Shown: positions 18,111-27,435 of the stretch, one piece after another
Layout of the letters: the number at the start of each line of letters is the position of its first letter
How positions within the stretch are numbered: the stretch's first letter is position 1
DNA from: an uncultured Ilyobacter sp.
GTDB lineage: Bacteria; Fusobacteriota; Fusobacteriia; Fusobacteriales; Fusobacteriaceae
NCBI RefSeq assembly: GCF_963668515.1
Contig: NZ_OY764865.1
Coordinates: forward strand, 248,001-312,000
Reading direction: 5' to 3'
Length of the DNA: 64,000 nucleotides
Translations under genes and position numbers: made by a program
The notes under the pieces: generated by a model
Seen by the model: the letters and a program-made list of their open reading frames with translations, nothing else
Database searches by the model: none
Told to the model about the DNA's origin: nothing

Positions 18111-19550
18111 ATGGTAGATAAAGTTAATATTTTTGAAGAAAATATTGAAAGATGGGATGAAACAGTAGATGTAATAGTTGTAGGTAGTGGTTTTGCAGGG
18201 CTTACAGCTGCCATAGAAGCTCATAATGCAGGGGCTTCTGTCGTCCTTTTGGAAAAGATGAAGGCAGCAGGAGGAAACTCTATTATAAGTGACGGTGGAA
18301 TTGCAGCACCTGGGACCGAACTTCAAAAAAAATACGGTTTTGTAGATACTCCCGATATAATGTATGAGGATATGATGAAAGCAGGTCTGGGGATAAATTA
18401 CCCTGAACTGGTGAGAGTGGTTGTAGATAATGCCCGTGATGTCTTTCAGTGGTCAGTTGATTATCTTGGAATAGAGTATCTTGACAGAATAGATATCTTC
18501 GGAGGACACTCAGTACATCGTTGTTACACTGCAAAAAATGTTACAGGAGCTACAATCATAAAAAAACAGATGGAAAAGATGAGCGAACTGGGAATTGAAG
18601 TGAGATTTAAGTCCTACTTGAAAAATCTTGTTGTGGACTCAAAGGGAAGGGTCTGTGGTGTGGTAGTGAAAGAAGATTATGATTATAAGGATGCTTCAAT
18701 GGGCAGAGACAGATATATAAAAGCTGGAAAAGGAGTTATTCTGGCAACGGGAGGCTTCGGAGCTGATGTTGATTTCAGATCTTCCCAGGATCCAAGGCTC
18801 ACAGAAAAGATAGGTACCACCAATAAACCTTTCGCCACCTCAGAAACAATAAAAGAATCAATAAGGGTAGGGGCTATGCCTGTGCAGTTATCACACATCC
18901 AGCTAGGTCCATGGGCCTCCCCTGATGAGGCAGGCTACGGAGTGGGGCCTATGTTTTCAGAATACATAGTATTTCAGTACGGTGTTATTGTAGATCCCGC
19001 TACAGGAAGACGTTTTGTAAATGAACTTGCTGACCGTAAAACCCTTTCAGATAAACTGCTTTATAAGGGACATCCATGTATTGGTATCGCCGACTCAAAA
19101 GCTGTCAGAGAGGCTGGATGGAACATAGATTCTGGTTTAAAGAGAAAAGTGGTGAGAAAGTTTGATACCTTAGAAGAAGTAGCAGATTTTTACGGAATAC
19201 CAGAGGAAGGTATAAGAGAAACTATAAACAGATTTAATGAAAATTTTAAAGAGGGCGTGGACAAGGATTTTGGAAAGCCTCTTATTGAAAATTCATCTCC
19301 AATTGGTGAAGCACCTTATTATGCCATGAGATTATGGCCCAAGGTTCATTTTACCATGGGGGGAATACGGATAGACACTGATGCCCAGGTAATAAGTATA
19401 GAGGGAGATGTAATCGAGGGCTTATATGCAGCAGGAGAAGTTACAGGAGGAGTTCACGGAGCATCTAGACTGGGAAGTTGTGCCATCACTGAATGTATGG
19501 TATTTGGAAGAATAGCCGGAAAAAACATAGCAAATCAACCTAAAATCTAG
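18111..19550 (+). CDS. FAD-dependent fumarate-reductase-like flavoprotein
   Basis: The 479-residue protein is an FAD_binding_2 enzyme. It has VIVVGSGFAGLTAAIEA at residues 21-37, the GGNSIISDGG substrate-site motif, a catalytic-type region around RRFVNELADR, and the C-terminal GLYAAGEVTGGVHGASRLG. The group includes soluble fumarate reductases, urocanate reductases and 3-ketosteroid dehydrogenases. No FMN-binding or heme domain is present, so electrons must come from another protein or NADH. The start is ATG behind GGAGGGA. It is divergent from the DUF6282/transporter operon, 191 bases away. The acceptor substrate is open. Confidence 0.82.
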   Translation: MVDKVNIFEENIERWDETVDVIVVGSGFAGLTAAIEAHNAGASVVLLEKMKAAGGNSIISDGGIAAPGTELQKKYGFVDTPDIMYEDMMKAGLGINYPELVRVVVDNARDVFQWSVDYLGIEYLDRIDIFGGHSVHRCYTAKNVTGATIIKKQMEKMSELGIEVRFKSYLKNLVVDSKGRVCGVVVKEDYDYKDASMGRDRYIKAGKGVILATGGFGADVDFRSSQDPRLTEKIGTTNKPFATSETIKESIRVGAMPVQLSHIQLGPWASPDEAGYGVGPMFSEYIVFQYGVIVDPATGRRFVNELADRKTLSDKLLYKGHPCIGIADSKAVREAGWNIDSGLKRKVVRKFDTLEEVADFYGIPEEGIRETINRFNENFKEGVDKDFGKPLIENSSPIGEAPYYAMRLWPKVHFTMGGIRIDTDAQVISIEGDVIEGLYAAGEVTGGVHGASRLGSCAITECMVFGRIAGKNIANQPKI

Positions 19551-19612
19551 ATACTCTATTTGAAATATTCAGTCAGGACATGTTTTTAATTTAAAAATAG
19601 TAGTTTAAATAA

Positions 19613-19641
19613 TTGACATTGAGAAAAAAGCAATGTATTAT
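19613..19641 (+). promoter_or_regulatory. Promoter of the membrane-ferredoxin/permease operon
   Basis: TTGACA (19613-19618) and TATTAT (19636-19641) are separated by 17 bases, about 70 bases before the next start codon. Confidence 0.6.
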
Positions 19642-19710
19642 ATAATTAAATTCTAATATAATTATTTTTAAGTGGCTAAAATTTTAGTTAAAAATCATGG
19701 AGGTGACTGG

Positions 19711-20217
19711 ATGTTTTCAAAGCAATTGATTAAATCATCCAAAAGGAAAAAGAATTTTTATGAAAATTATACCTGGATAATATTTTTACTCATGTGGATA
19801 CTTCCAATTTTTGATATAAGATTTGGTATTTTAGGACTCGTTTCCATGTCTATGGCGGTAATTTTGTCACTATTCAGCAGGGGAAAACCTCACTGTGCTT
19901 ATTTTTGCCCTAGAGGTGGAGGTCTTCAGAAAATTTTGACTAGGTTCAGTATGGGGTACAAAACACCAAAATTTCTAACTGACAAGATCACCAGATACGG
20001 CTTTACTTTGCTTTTGACTGTGAAAGTGGTTTCTGGTATTGTAAAATCCCAGAATATCTATCAGCTGGGATCTGCAATGTATACAGGATTTGTAGCCACA
20101 AGTATTTTAGCTATTACAATGGGGATACTGATGAAACCAAGAGTTTACTGTGGGGAGCTATGTCATGCGGGGAACATTGCCGGACTTATAAATCAGATAA
20201 AGACGAAAAATAAATAA
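19711..20217 (+). CDS. NapH/YccM-like membrane protein with Fe-S cysteines
   Basis: The 168-residue protein has about four membrane helices and two conserved cysteine loops, HCAYFCPRGG and VYCGELCHAG. This is the pattern of the 4Fe-4S-linked membrane module seen in NapH, NosR and CcoG-like proteins, though it is shorter and lacks the usual C-terminal ferredoxin repeats. It should pass electrons at the membrane. A GTG at 19672 would extend it by 13 residues, but the ideal GGAGGTGA site lies 4 bases before the ATG at 19711. It heads an apparent operon with a split permease. Partner and substrate are unknown. Confidence 0.68.
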   Translation: MFSKQLIKSSKRKKNFYENYTWIIFLLMWILPIFDIRFGILGLVSMSMAVILSLFSRGKPHCAYFCPRGGGLQKILTRFSMGYKTPKFLTDKITRYGFTLLLTVKVVSGIVKSQNIYQLGSAMYTGFVATSILAITMGILMKPRVYCGELCHAGNIAGLINQIKTKNK

Positions 20218-20261
20218 TTGTTTGTGAATGTATCTAATATAACCTAAAGGCGGTGAAATCT

Positions 20262-20738
20262 TTGAATTTAGCTTTATATGGTGTTACTTTGTTTCTTCTA
20301 ACTCTTTCATATTTTAAAGATAAAAACAAGACTAAAAAATCTCTTAAAAAAGCGTTGAAGTCTTTTGAAAATATACTTCCTCAATTTCTAGGGGTAATAG
20401 TTCTTGTGGGAGTACTTATGGCAGTTTTTAACCCTGAAACAATATCTAAAGTTATAGGTAACCAGTCAGGATGGATTGGAGTCCTAGTTTCTGGAATAAT
20501 AGGATCGGTGACTTTGATTCCGGGTTTTGTAGCCTTTCCCACAGCCTCTATACTGCTGGAAAACGGTGCTGGTTATATGCAGGTTGCAGCCTTTATCTCC
20601 ACCCTAATGATGGTAGGTCTTGTGACCCTTCCTGTGGAGGCTGAATATTTTGGTAAACGTCTGGCAATTTTTAGAAATTTAATGGCCTTTATTTTTTCGT
20701 TTATTGTGGCTTATATAATAGGAATAGTGATGGGGTAA
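20262..20738 (+). CDS. Half-size permease, N-terminal partner (ArsP_1/DUF318-like)
   Basis: About 158 residues with four membrane helices. The central motif is GSVTLIPGFVAFPTASILLENG, which resembles one half of the two-fold symmetric permeases of the DUF318/ArsP_1 family (YraQ-like). The TTG at 20262 sits 4 bases after GGCGGTGA, so it is preferred over the GTG at 20253 that lies inside this site. It ends 1 base before the start of the second half, which makes the two very likely a heterodimer. The substrate is unknown; arsenical or thiol-metal export is one option known in the family. Confidence 0.65.
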   Translation: MNLALYGVTLFLLTLSYFKDKNKTKKSLKKALKSFENILPQFLGVIVLVGVLMAVFNPETISKVIGNQSGWIGVLVSGIIGSVTLIPGFVAFPTASILLENGAGYMQVAAFISTLMMVGLVTLPVEAEYFGKRLAIFRNLMAFIFSFIVAYIIGIVMG

Positions 20739-20739
20739 A

Positions 20740-21270
20740 ATGAAACTTATTAAAAGATATAAATTTTTTACGATTACACTTTTGATTTTGACTGCTTTAT
20801 TCTTTGTGAATCATGAAATGGGAATAAAAGCCGTAGGAATAACCGCTTATTCATTGAAGGAGATGGTCCTTGTAATCCCTCCTGTATTTATATTGCTGGG
20901 ACTTTTGGATAACTGGGTTCCAAAGGAAACTATGGTTAAATACATGGGGGAAGATTCAGGGATAAAAGGAGTTATGCTGGCTCTGTTTATAGGTTCTGCG
21001 GCAGCAGGACCACTATACGGAGCCTTTCCTGTGGCAGCAGTATTCATGAAAAAAGGGGTTAAATTCAGCAACATAATAATATTCTTAGGAGCCTGGTCCA
21101 CCACCAAAATACCTATGTTTTTGTTTGAAATGGCATCTCTAGGATCTAAATTTGCATTTAGCAGGCTGGTAATAGATATTTTCGGAATAATAATAATGGC
21201 CAGGATAGTTTCTAATCTGATACCCAAAGATGAGATACAAAGGATATATATGAATGCAGAAAATTTATAG
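20740..21270 (+). CDS. Half-size permease, C-terminal partner (ArsP_1/DUF318-like)
   Basis: The 176-residue membrane protein carries GSAAAGPLYGAFPVAAVFMKKG, which parallels the GSVTLIPGFVAFPTASILLENG segment of the preceding gene. The two read as the two halves of one pseudo-symmetric permease encoded separately. It has about four to five helices. It is immediately downstream (1-base gap) and is followed by a terminator. The shared operon with a NapH-like electron carrier is unusual for this family. Confidence 0.65.
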   Translation: MKLIKRYKFFTITLLILTALFFVNHEMGIKAVGITAYSLKEMVLVIPPVFILLGLLDNWVPKETMVKYMGEDSGIKGVMLALFIGSAAAGPLYGAFPVAAVFMKKGVKFSNIIIFLGAWSTTKIPMFLFEMASLGSKFAFSRLVIDIFGIIIMARIVSNLIPKDEIQRIYMNAENL

Positions 21271-21303
21271 TAAAAGTTATATATTTTCTTGTCTATATTA
21301 AGA

Positions 21304-21340
21304 TAAGATCTGGTCGCAATGTCTGGATCTTTTTTATTTT
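21304..21340 (+). terminator. Terminator after the split permease
   Basis: AGATC and GATCT arms enclose a 15-base region, with a further TGG/CTG match, followed by TTTTTTATTTT. Confidence 0.6.
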
Positions 21341-21543
21341 GTAAGTTTTGTTCCATATGACTTAATATTTTTTGACATTAGAAATACAATCACCTGAAAA
21401 AAATTGCAATTGTATTCTTTGAGTATTATTATTAAAGAGGTTAAGAAGTCAAAGATTTTGTGAAAGAAGTGTGGATAAAGTAATATTATTAATATGGCTC
21501 TATATATAAAAAATGCCATTTCAGTTTTAGTCTGAGGAGAGTT

Positions 21544-23028
21544 ATGACCATGGAAAAAGTTTGTATAATTTTAGCGACTTTAATATTTTCTAGTATCTAT
21601 TCCCTGAAACTTTCTAAGAAGTTTAATATCCCCACCTTGATAATATATCTCGGCGTGGGGATGCTTGCAGGATCAGAAGGTTTTGGTGGGATAGAATTTG
21701 ACAATGCAGAGCTAGCCCAGTTTATTGGAAATATGGCCCTGTGTATTATTCTTTTTTCAGGAGCCTACAATACAGATATAAAAGAGGTGTCAGCAGTAAA
21801 AAAAGAGGGCCTGGCTCTTGCATTTGCAGGAGTATTTTTTAATACTGTTTTGGTGGCTGTGCCTATATATTTTTTTACCCCCTTTGACTTTTTTGGTGCA
21901 CTTCTTTTTGGGGCGATAGTTTCTTCTACAGATGCCTCTGCAGTGATGTCGATACTCTCATTTGGTGGGCTAAATATCAAAGATAGGGTAAGAGGGATAT
22001 TGAAGCTTGAGTCAGGAACCAACGACCCCATGGCCAACGTCATTATAATCCTTCTTATAAATATAATAAAATTAGGGAATGTAGGTATACTTCAAGGTCT
22101 GGTATTTTTATCCCTTCAGATACTGGTAGGAGCCGTGGCAGGATTCATTTTTTCTAAAGTAACGGTCAAGTTTATTGAAAAGTTTGAAATAAAAATGCAG
22201 GAACTCCATCAGCTGATTATACTTGGTGCCATACTTTTTACCTATGGATCTACAAATATTTTAAAGGGAAACGGTTTTATGGCCATCTATATTTTAGGAA
22301 TAACTCTAGGAAATACTAGCTTGAGTTACAGAAGAAATATAGGGCGTTTTTTTGGGTCCCTTTCATGGATGGTTGAGGTAGGAATGTTTGTTATGCTCGG
22401 GCTTTTGGTTTTCCCAAGCAGATTTTTAGCCATATGGAAATTAGGATTGGCAGTATCTCTGGTGCTTATATTTCTGGCCAGACCTTTAAGTGTTTTTATA
22501 ACTCTTTCTAAAAGCGGACTTAATAAGGAGGAAAAACTTTTTATTGCCTGGGGAGGCCTTAAGGGGGCGGTTCCCATAGTTTTTGCAACTTTTCCTTTGG
22601 TAGAGGGGATAGTCAATGCAGAACTCATATTCAATCTTGTTTTTTTTGTGGTTCTCCTTTCTGTAATTTTTCAGGGTATGACCCTTCCCTTTGCATCTAG
22701 TTATTTAGGACTAAAGGAGACCAGAAGTAAAATTTTAGAAAAGGGTGATCTAGAAAACTTAGAGTACTTTGAGGAAAGCTTGGTGAAGGTAAAAGTAAGA
22801 AATGAGGGAGCAGTGGCAGAAAAGAAAATTAGTGAAATCGGACTGCCTAAGGACATTCTTCTCATACTCATAAATCGAAAGGGAAAGAATATACTTCCTA
22901 AGGGTGATACCGTTATAGAGTCAGGAGATGAGCTTTATATTTTGGGAGAAAGTCCAGAGATGGTTGAAAACTATATTACCAGAGCACTGGAAAAAATTGG
23001 TTCCAAGGATCAAAAACAGCAGGTTTAA
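21544..23028 (+). CDS. CPA1-type Na+(K+)/H+ antiporter with C-terminal TrkA-C domain
   Basis: This 494-residue protein has about 12 membrane helices (to about residue 390) and the CPA1 motif VSSTDASAV followed by LESGTNDPMAN, which includes the ion-binding ND pair. The C-terminal 100 residues form a soluble TrkA-C domain ending in VIESGDELYILGE. This arrangement is that of NhaP2/CvrA-type antiporters, which exchange Na+ or K+ for H+ and may bind a nucleotide through TrkA-C. ATG at 21544 and ATG at 21550 are both usable; GAGGAG lies just upstream. It is monocistronic. Confidence 0.88.
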   Translation: MTMEKVCIILATLIFSSIYSLKLSKKFNIPTLIIYLGVGMLAGSEGFGGIEFDNAELAQFIGNMALCIILFSGAYNTDIKEVSAVKKEGLALAFAGVFFNTVLVAVPIYFFTPFDFFGALLFGAIVSSTDASAVMSILSFGGLNIKDRVRGILKLESGTNDPMANVIIILLINIIKLGNVGILQGLVFLSLQILVGAVAGFIFSKVTVKFIEKFEIKMQELHQLIILGAILFTYGSTNILKGNGFMAIYILGITLGNTSLSYRRNIGRFFGSLSWMVEVGMFVMLGLLVFPSRFLAIWKLGLAVSLVLIFLARPLSVFITLSKSGLNKEEKLFIAWGGLKGAVPIVFATFPLVEGIVNAELIFNLVFFVVLLSVIFQGMTLPFASSYLGLKETRSKILEKGDLENLEYFEESLVKVKVRNEGAVAEKKISEIGLPKDILLILINRKGKNILPKGDTVIESGDELYILGESPEMVENYITRALEKIGSKDQKQQV

Positions 23029-23164
23029 TCTGTAAGTAGATTGAAAAGTTCATACTTTAAAGTGAAAGGAGATTTTTCTGAAGCTCCTTTTTGTTTGTAT
23101 AAATTTAAATTGCCTGTGTAAACTATCTAAATTTTAATTTTGACACAAAAATATTTGATTTGAC

Positions 23165-23193
23165 TTGACATTATTTGTGAAAAAAGATATAAT
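23165..23193 (+). promoter_or_regulatory. Consensus promoter of the FMN/FAD reductase gene
   Basis: TTGACA (23165-23170), a 17-base spacer, then TATAAT (23188-23193): a perfect sigma70 consensus about 40 bases before the ATG, implying strong basal expression. Confidence 0.8.
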
Positions 23194-23235
23194 TGCCTTC
23201 AAAATAATACGTAACCGGACTTTTGGAGGTATAAT

Positions 23236-24948
23236 ATGAAGAAGTTAAATGATGGAAAGTTTTATGGGACAGGAATAGGATATGGCGGAGATATAAAGTT
23301 GTCTGTAGAGATAGAAGGTGGAAGAATTTCTAAAATTGATTTTTTAGAGCACAATGAAACCCCGGTGATCTCTGATCCGGCTTTTGACAATGTGCCTGGT
23401 AAAATTATAGAAAAGAATTCTATACTGGTACCAAATGTATCTGGGTGTTCTGTGAGCTCGAGGGGGATAAGAGAGGCCGTAAAAAATGCCCTAGTAGAAG
23501 CTGGAGGAGATATAGAGACTTTAGAAAAAGAGATTCTACAGTCAGAAACTCTAGAAAAAATAGCAGTGGGTAAAAATAAACTAAAGGAAAAAGAAGAATT
23601 TGATGTGGTGATAGTAGGAGCAGGAGGTGCAGGACTTGCTGCCTCTATATCTGCGGCTAAAAAGGGGGCTAGTGTAGTAGTCCTTGAAAAGACCGCAGCA
23701 GTGGGAGGAAATACTCTAGTATCTATGGGTGGAATCAATATACCTGGAAATGCTGCTCAGAGGTTAAAAAAGTTAAATGATTCACATGAGATCTACTTTA
23801 ATGATGCACTTACTGGGGGAGACGGAGAGAATAATCAGGAACTTTTAAAAATTTTGAGTGAAAATGCTTTACCTACCTATGAATGGCTAAAAGAAGATGT
23901 CGGTGTAGAATTTAAGGAAGGAGAGCTCATACACTTCGGTGGACACAGTGTCCCTAGAGCTGCGGTTTTCAAGGGGAAATATGCAGTCGAGCTTATCACA
24001 AAATTAAAAAAGAAAGCATTATCTCTGGGAGTTGACATAAGAACAGGTGTCAAGGCCGAGAAGTTTATCGTAAAAGATTCTAGGGTAGAGGGAATAACTG
24101 CAAGTATAGGGGGATCCAAAGTAAGCTTCATGGGAAGTAAGGGGGTCATCATGACAACTGGTGGGTTCTCTGGAAATATAGAGATGAGGAAAAAACATAA
24201 CCCTGAATTGGATGAAAGATACAAAACTACAAATCAGAGTGGAATAACTGGAGACGGTCATGTGATGTGTGAAAAAGTTCAGGCAGGATTTGTGCACATG
24301 GACTATATTCAGACTTTCCCAATATCAAATCCAAAGACAGGAGCCCTGTCTCATGTGGGAGGATCAAGATTTGACGGAGCCATCCTCATAAATAAACAGG
24401 GGAATAGATTTGTAGAGGAGCTTGAAAGAAGAGATGTGGTTTCTAATGGGATTCTTTCACAGGAAGGTGGAGTGGCATACCTTCTCTGGGGACAGGAGAT
24501 AGAAAGAGTAGCCAATAGAACACAGTCTTCTAAAACAGAGGTGGAAGCCCTTAAAAGAGAGAATCTTTTCTGTGAGGGAGACCTGAAAGAGTGTGCTGAT
24601 TTTATGGGTATAAATACAGAAGCTATGATGGAAACTTTAGAGAAATATAATGGTTTTGTGGCTTCAGGGAAAGATGAAGAATTTTCCAGAAGGGGAGACC
24701 TTCTTCCAATAAAAGAGGGCCCTTTTTATATCCAGGCAGTGGCTCCAGCAGTACACCATACAATGGGAGGAGTCACAATTGATGACAAGAACCATGTTAT
24801 GGATATAGAGAAAAAGATAATTCCAGGACTATTTGCAGCAGGTGAGATAGTAGGAGGAATCCATGGAACCAATAGATTAGGAGGAAACGCCATTACAGAT
24901 ATACTTGTATTTGGTAAAAGAGCCGGGGAAAATATAATGAATGATTAA
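23236..24948 (+). CDS. FMN-binding domain plus FAD fumarate/urocanate-reductase-like flavoprotein
   Basis: Residues 1 to about 95 form an FMN-binding domain (GIGYGGDIKLSVEIEGGRIS, then NVSGCSVSSRGIREAV). Residues 115-570 form an FAD_binding_2 reductase domain with VIVGAGGAGLAASIS, GGNTLVSMGG and the final GLFAAGEIVGGIHGTNRLGG. Such two-domain proteins are NADH- or quinol-linked reductases of unsaturated acids such as fumarate, urocanate or acrylates. In most, FMN is covalently bound to Thr in a DxxSGAT motif; here the site reads NVSGCSVSS, without that Thr. It is monocistronic between a consensus promoter and a terminator. The acceptor is unassigned. Confidence 0.85.
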   Translation: MKKLNDGKFYGTGIGYGGDIKLSVEIEGGRISKIDFLEHNETPVISDPAFDNVPGKIIEKNSILVPNVSGCSVSSRGIREAVKNALVEAGGDIETLEKEILQSETLEKIAVGKNKLKEKEEFDVVIVGAGGAGLAASISAAKKGASVVVLEKTAAVGGNTLVSMGGINIPGNAAQRLKKLNDSHEIYFNDALTGGDGENNQELLKILSENALPTYEWLKEDVGVEFKEGELIHFGGHSVPRAAVFKGKYAVELITKLKKKALSLGVDIRTGVKAEKFIVKDSRVEGITASIGGSKVSFMGSKGVIMTTGGFSGNIEMRKKHNPELDERYKTTNQSGITGDGHVMCEKVQAGFVHMDYIQTFPISNPKTGALSHVGGSRFDGAILINKQGNRFVEELERRDVVSNGILSQEGGVAYLLWGQEIERVANRTQSSKTEVEALKRENLFCEGDLKECADFMGINTEAMMETLEKYNGFVASGKDEEFSRRGDLLPIKEGPFYIQAVAPAVHHTMGGVTIDDKNHVMDIEKKIIPGLFAAGEIVGGIHGTNRLGGNAITDILVFGKRAGENIMND

Positions 24949-24977
24949 ATGGGGATTTTCCCCATTTTTTTTTTTTG
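24948..24977 (+). terminator. Terminator after the FMN/FAD reductase gene
   Basis: AATGGGGA and TCCCCATT form an 8-bp stem with a 3-base loop, followed by twelve T residues. Confidence 0.85.
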
Positions 24978-25104
24978 GTAAAATTCAAAGGAATCAGGTA
25001 TCCGTAGATTTATAAAAAACGATTAGATATTTCCCAAAACCAATCAGTGTACACCAATTGACTGAACTTTGCTTTTTTTATGTTCAAAAAAAAATCAAAA
25101 AACA

Positions 25105-25133
25105 TTGACAAACTGTTTATTAGCAGATATAAT
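25105..25133 (+). promoter_or_regulatory. Consensus promoter of pckA
   Basis: TTGACA (25105-25110) and TATAAT (25128-25133) with an exact 17-base spacer, about 38 bases before the start codon. Confidence 0.8.
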
Positions 25134-25171
25134 TCTACTACACTTAACAATGTTCACAGGGGGTTAATGAG

Positions 25172-26827
25172 ATGGCTACACTATTAGGTCTAGATAAAAA
25201 AGATATAGGAACAAAAACACCATTGATGTACTCTAAAATGCGTACAATACTGGAAACAGCATTTTACAGAAATAATGTTATAAGGGTGGAGACTTTAAAA
25301 GAAGCTTACAATCTCGCAAAGAACTCTCCTGGAACAATAGTAACTGATTTGCCAATATACAAAACTGAAGAAATAGGTCTTGAAGAAGATTCTAAGGTTC
25401 TTATTTTCAACGACGGAGAAAGAACCGGAAGAACTGCAGCAGCTAGAAAAATTCTGGGAGACAGGGGCGTAGACGAAAATGAATACGCAGGAAAACTCAG
25501 GGAAGCTGTTTTTTCCTCTAGAAAAAAGAAGATGTACAGAGCCTCTGTATGTGTAGGTCTACATGAAGACTTTATGGTGAGGGCGCATCTGCTTATCCCT
25601 GAAGGTTATGAAAATATCCTTTATTCATGGATGCTGAACTTCCAAGATTTTAATGATGAAATAAAGGTAATGTATGATTCCTCTGAGACCATAGAAGAGG
25701 GAGACATTTTTGTATACTCTGATCCAGACTGGTCTCATGAAGATCATCCAGTTGGTCTCACATTTTTTGACTCAGACCACAACTGTGCTGCTCTTTTGGG
25801 AATGAGATATTTTGGGGAACATAAAAAAGGAACACTTACACTTGCATGGACAATTGCCACAAGATGCGGATATACTCCGTGTCACGGTGGTCAAAAGAGA
25901 TATAACCTTCCAAATGGTGACAAGTTTGTAGTGGGAGTCTTTGGACTCTCAGGTTCTGGAAAATCTACCATTACCCATGCAAAACATGATGACAAATATG
26001 ATGTAACTGTGCTTCATGATGATGCCTTTATTATATCCAATGACAACGGTTCATCAATCTCTATGGAGCCATCTTATTTTGATAAGACTCAGGATTATCC
26101 TACAGATTCTCCTGATAATAAATATCTTCTTACAATGCAAAACTGTTCGGCTACAATGGACAGCCATGGGAAGATAGTCCCTGTGACAGAAGATATAAGA
26201 AATGGAAACGGAAGGGCGATCAAATCAAAGTACTGGTCACCAAACAGGGCATATAAATTTGAAAAAAAATGTGATGCTATATTCTGGCTAATGAAGGACG
26301 AGAGTATGCCTCCTGTAATGAAAATAAATTCTTCTACACTTGCAGCAACTCTAGGGGCTACCTTAGCCACCAAAAGGTCTTCTGCAGAGCATCTCTTAAA
26401 AGGTGTAGATAGTAATAAATTGGTAATAGAGCCCTATGCAAATCCATTTAGAACCTATCCTTTGTGTAATGACTATAAAAAATTCAAGTCTCTTTTTAAA
26501 GAGAGAGAAATAGAATGTTATATACTTAATACCGGGTTTTTTCTTCACAGAAAGATAACACCGGAAGTTACACTGGGAATTATAGAGTCGATAATTGAAA
26601 AAAAGGGCGGGTTCAAAAACTTCGGTCCTGTAGAAAATATAGAATATATGGAGATAGAAGGATATAATCCGAACTTTGACGATGTAAACTATATCAATTT
26701 AGTCCAAAGCAGAATCCAGACTAGGCTTGATTTTATAGGGCAACTGAGAGAATTCAACAGACTTCCATATGAGGCCAGTGAATCACTTTATAAGATTCTT
26801 GAAAAACTTGACTCAATTAAAAAATAG
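25172..26827 (+). CDS. pckA: Phosphoenolpyruvate carboxykinase (ATP)-family enzyme
   Basis: The 551-residue protein has the PEPCK core: the P-loop GVFGLSGSGKSTITH near residue 260, the metal-binding kinase-2 segment LHDDAFIIS, and the arginine/substrate region upstream with CVGLHEDFMVRAHL. Length fits ATP-dependent PEPCK, but the N-terminal and C-terminal parts look divergent, so this is a distinct branch. The enzyme interconverts oxaloacetate plus ATP with PEP, CO2 and ADP. In dicarboxylate-fermenting anaerobes it often runs toward oxaloacetate. Start is ATG behind GGGGG. A consensus promoter and a terminator make it a single-gene unit with probable high expression. Confidence 0.82.
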   Translation: MATLLGLDKKDIGTKTPLMYSKMRTILETAFYRNNVIRVETLKEAYNLAKNSPGTIVTDLPIYKTEEIGLEEDSKVLIFNDGERTGRTAAARKILGDRGVDENEYAGKLREAVFSSRKKKMYRASVCVGLHEDFMVRAHLLIPEGYENILYSWMLNFQDFNDEIKVMYDSSETIEEGDIFVYSDPDWSHEDHPVGLTFFDSDHNCAALLGMRYFGEHKKGTLTLAWTIATRCGYTPCHGGQKRYNLPNGDKFVVGVFGLSGSGKSTITHAKHDDKYDVTVLHDDAFIISNDNGSSISMEPSYFDKTQDYPTDSPDNKYLLTMQNCSATMDSHGKIVPVTEDIRNGNGRAIKSKYWSPNRAYKFEKKCDAIFWLMKDESMPPVMKINSSTLAATLGATLATKRSSAEHLLKGVDSNKLVIEPYANPFRTYPLCNDYKKFKSLFKEREIECYILNTGFFLHRKITPEVTLGIIESIIEKKGGFKNFGPVENIEYMEIEGYNPNFDDVNYINLVQSRIQTRLDFIGQLREFNRLPYEASESLYKILEKLDSIKK

Positions 26828-26844
26828 CGGAATCTAAAGTATGG

Positions 26845-26878
26845 AAAAAAGAGCAGAGAATAATTCTGTTCTTTTTTT
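26845..26878 (+). terminator. Terminator after pckA
   Basis: AAAAAAGAGCAGA pairs with TCTGTTCTTTTTT (one G-T pair) around a 7-base loop, ending in a T-run. Confidence 0.8.
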
Positions 26879-27049
26879 CTATATTTTAGCTTTTGGGTTT
26901 CAAAAATTCTAAATATGAAAAGGAAAATAGTAATTTGATGTTTGCAGAAACAATAATCTGAAAGAGTTAAATTCTTATATACTTTGACTTATTTTTGCCA
27001 AAGGTTTATAATTATAAAATAACAATTAACAAATAATAAGGGGGATCTC

Positions 27050-27343
27050 ATGAAGGTAAAAATTTGCCAGGGAAAAGAGGTAGTTATAGAAACAAAAGTA
27101 ACCTCTCTCAACATTTATGAAGATGGGTGTGTTGAATTTCAAGTGCCTGATAACTGCTATTATGTAACAACTCAGGGAATAAACCCAGAAAAGGGAGAAA
27201 AAACATTGTGGTTTGAAAAGTTTAAAAATCCAGACGACCTAGAAGATCCCACAGAGATAAGAGAGCTTCCATTAGGAAGTGTAAAAATATCACTCATGCT
27301 AAATGAAAAATGGGAGGAAATTCCTTTAAGGGGAACCTTTTAA
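27050..27343 (+). CDS. Small hypothetical protein
   Basis: The 97-residue protein is not recognised. It is acidic, predicted mostly beta-strand (alternating VETKVTSLNIYEDGCVEFQV), without membrane segments or a signal peptide, and it has two cysteines without a metal motif. It starts with ATG behind GGGGG and has clean coding character. It stands 92 bases upstream of the PhnA-like gene on the same strand and could share its transcript. Confidence 0.6.
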   Translation: MKVKICQGKEVVIETKVTSLNIYEDGCVEFQVPDNCYYVTTQGINPEKGEKTLWFEKFKNPDDLEDPTEIRELPLGSVKISLMLNEKWEEIPLRGTF

Positions 27344-27435
27344 AAAAAAGATATCTCAAAAAAACTGAGAGAATGAAAATTACCCTGTATTTATTTGAAA
27401 TTAACAATATTAAAAAAGAATGGAGAAAATGAATT

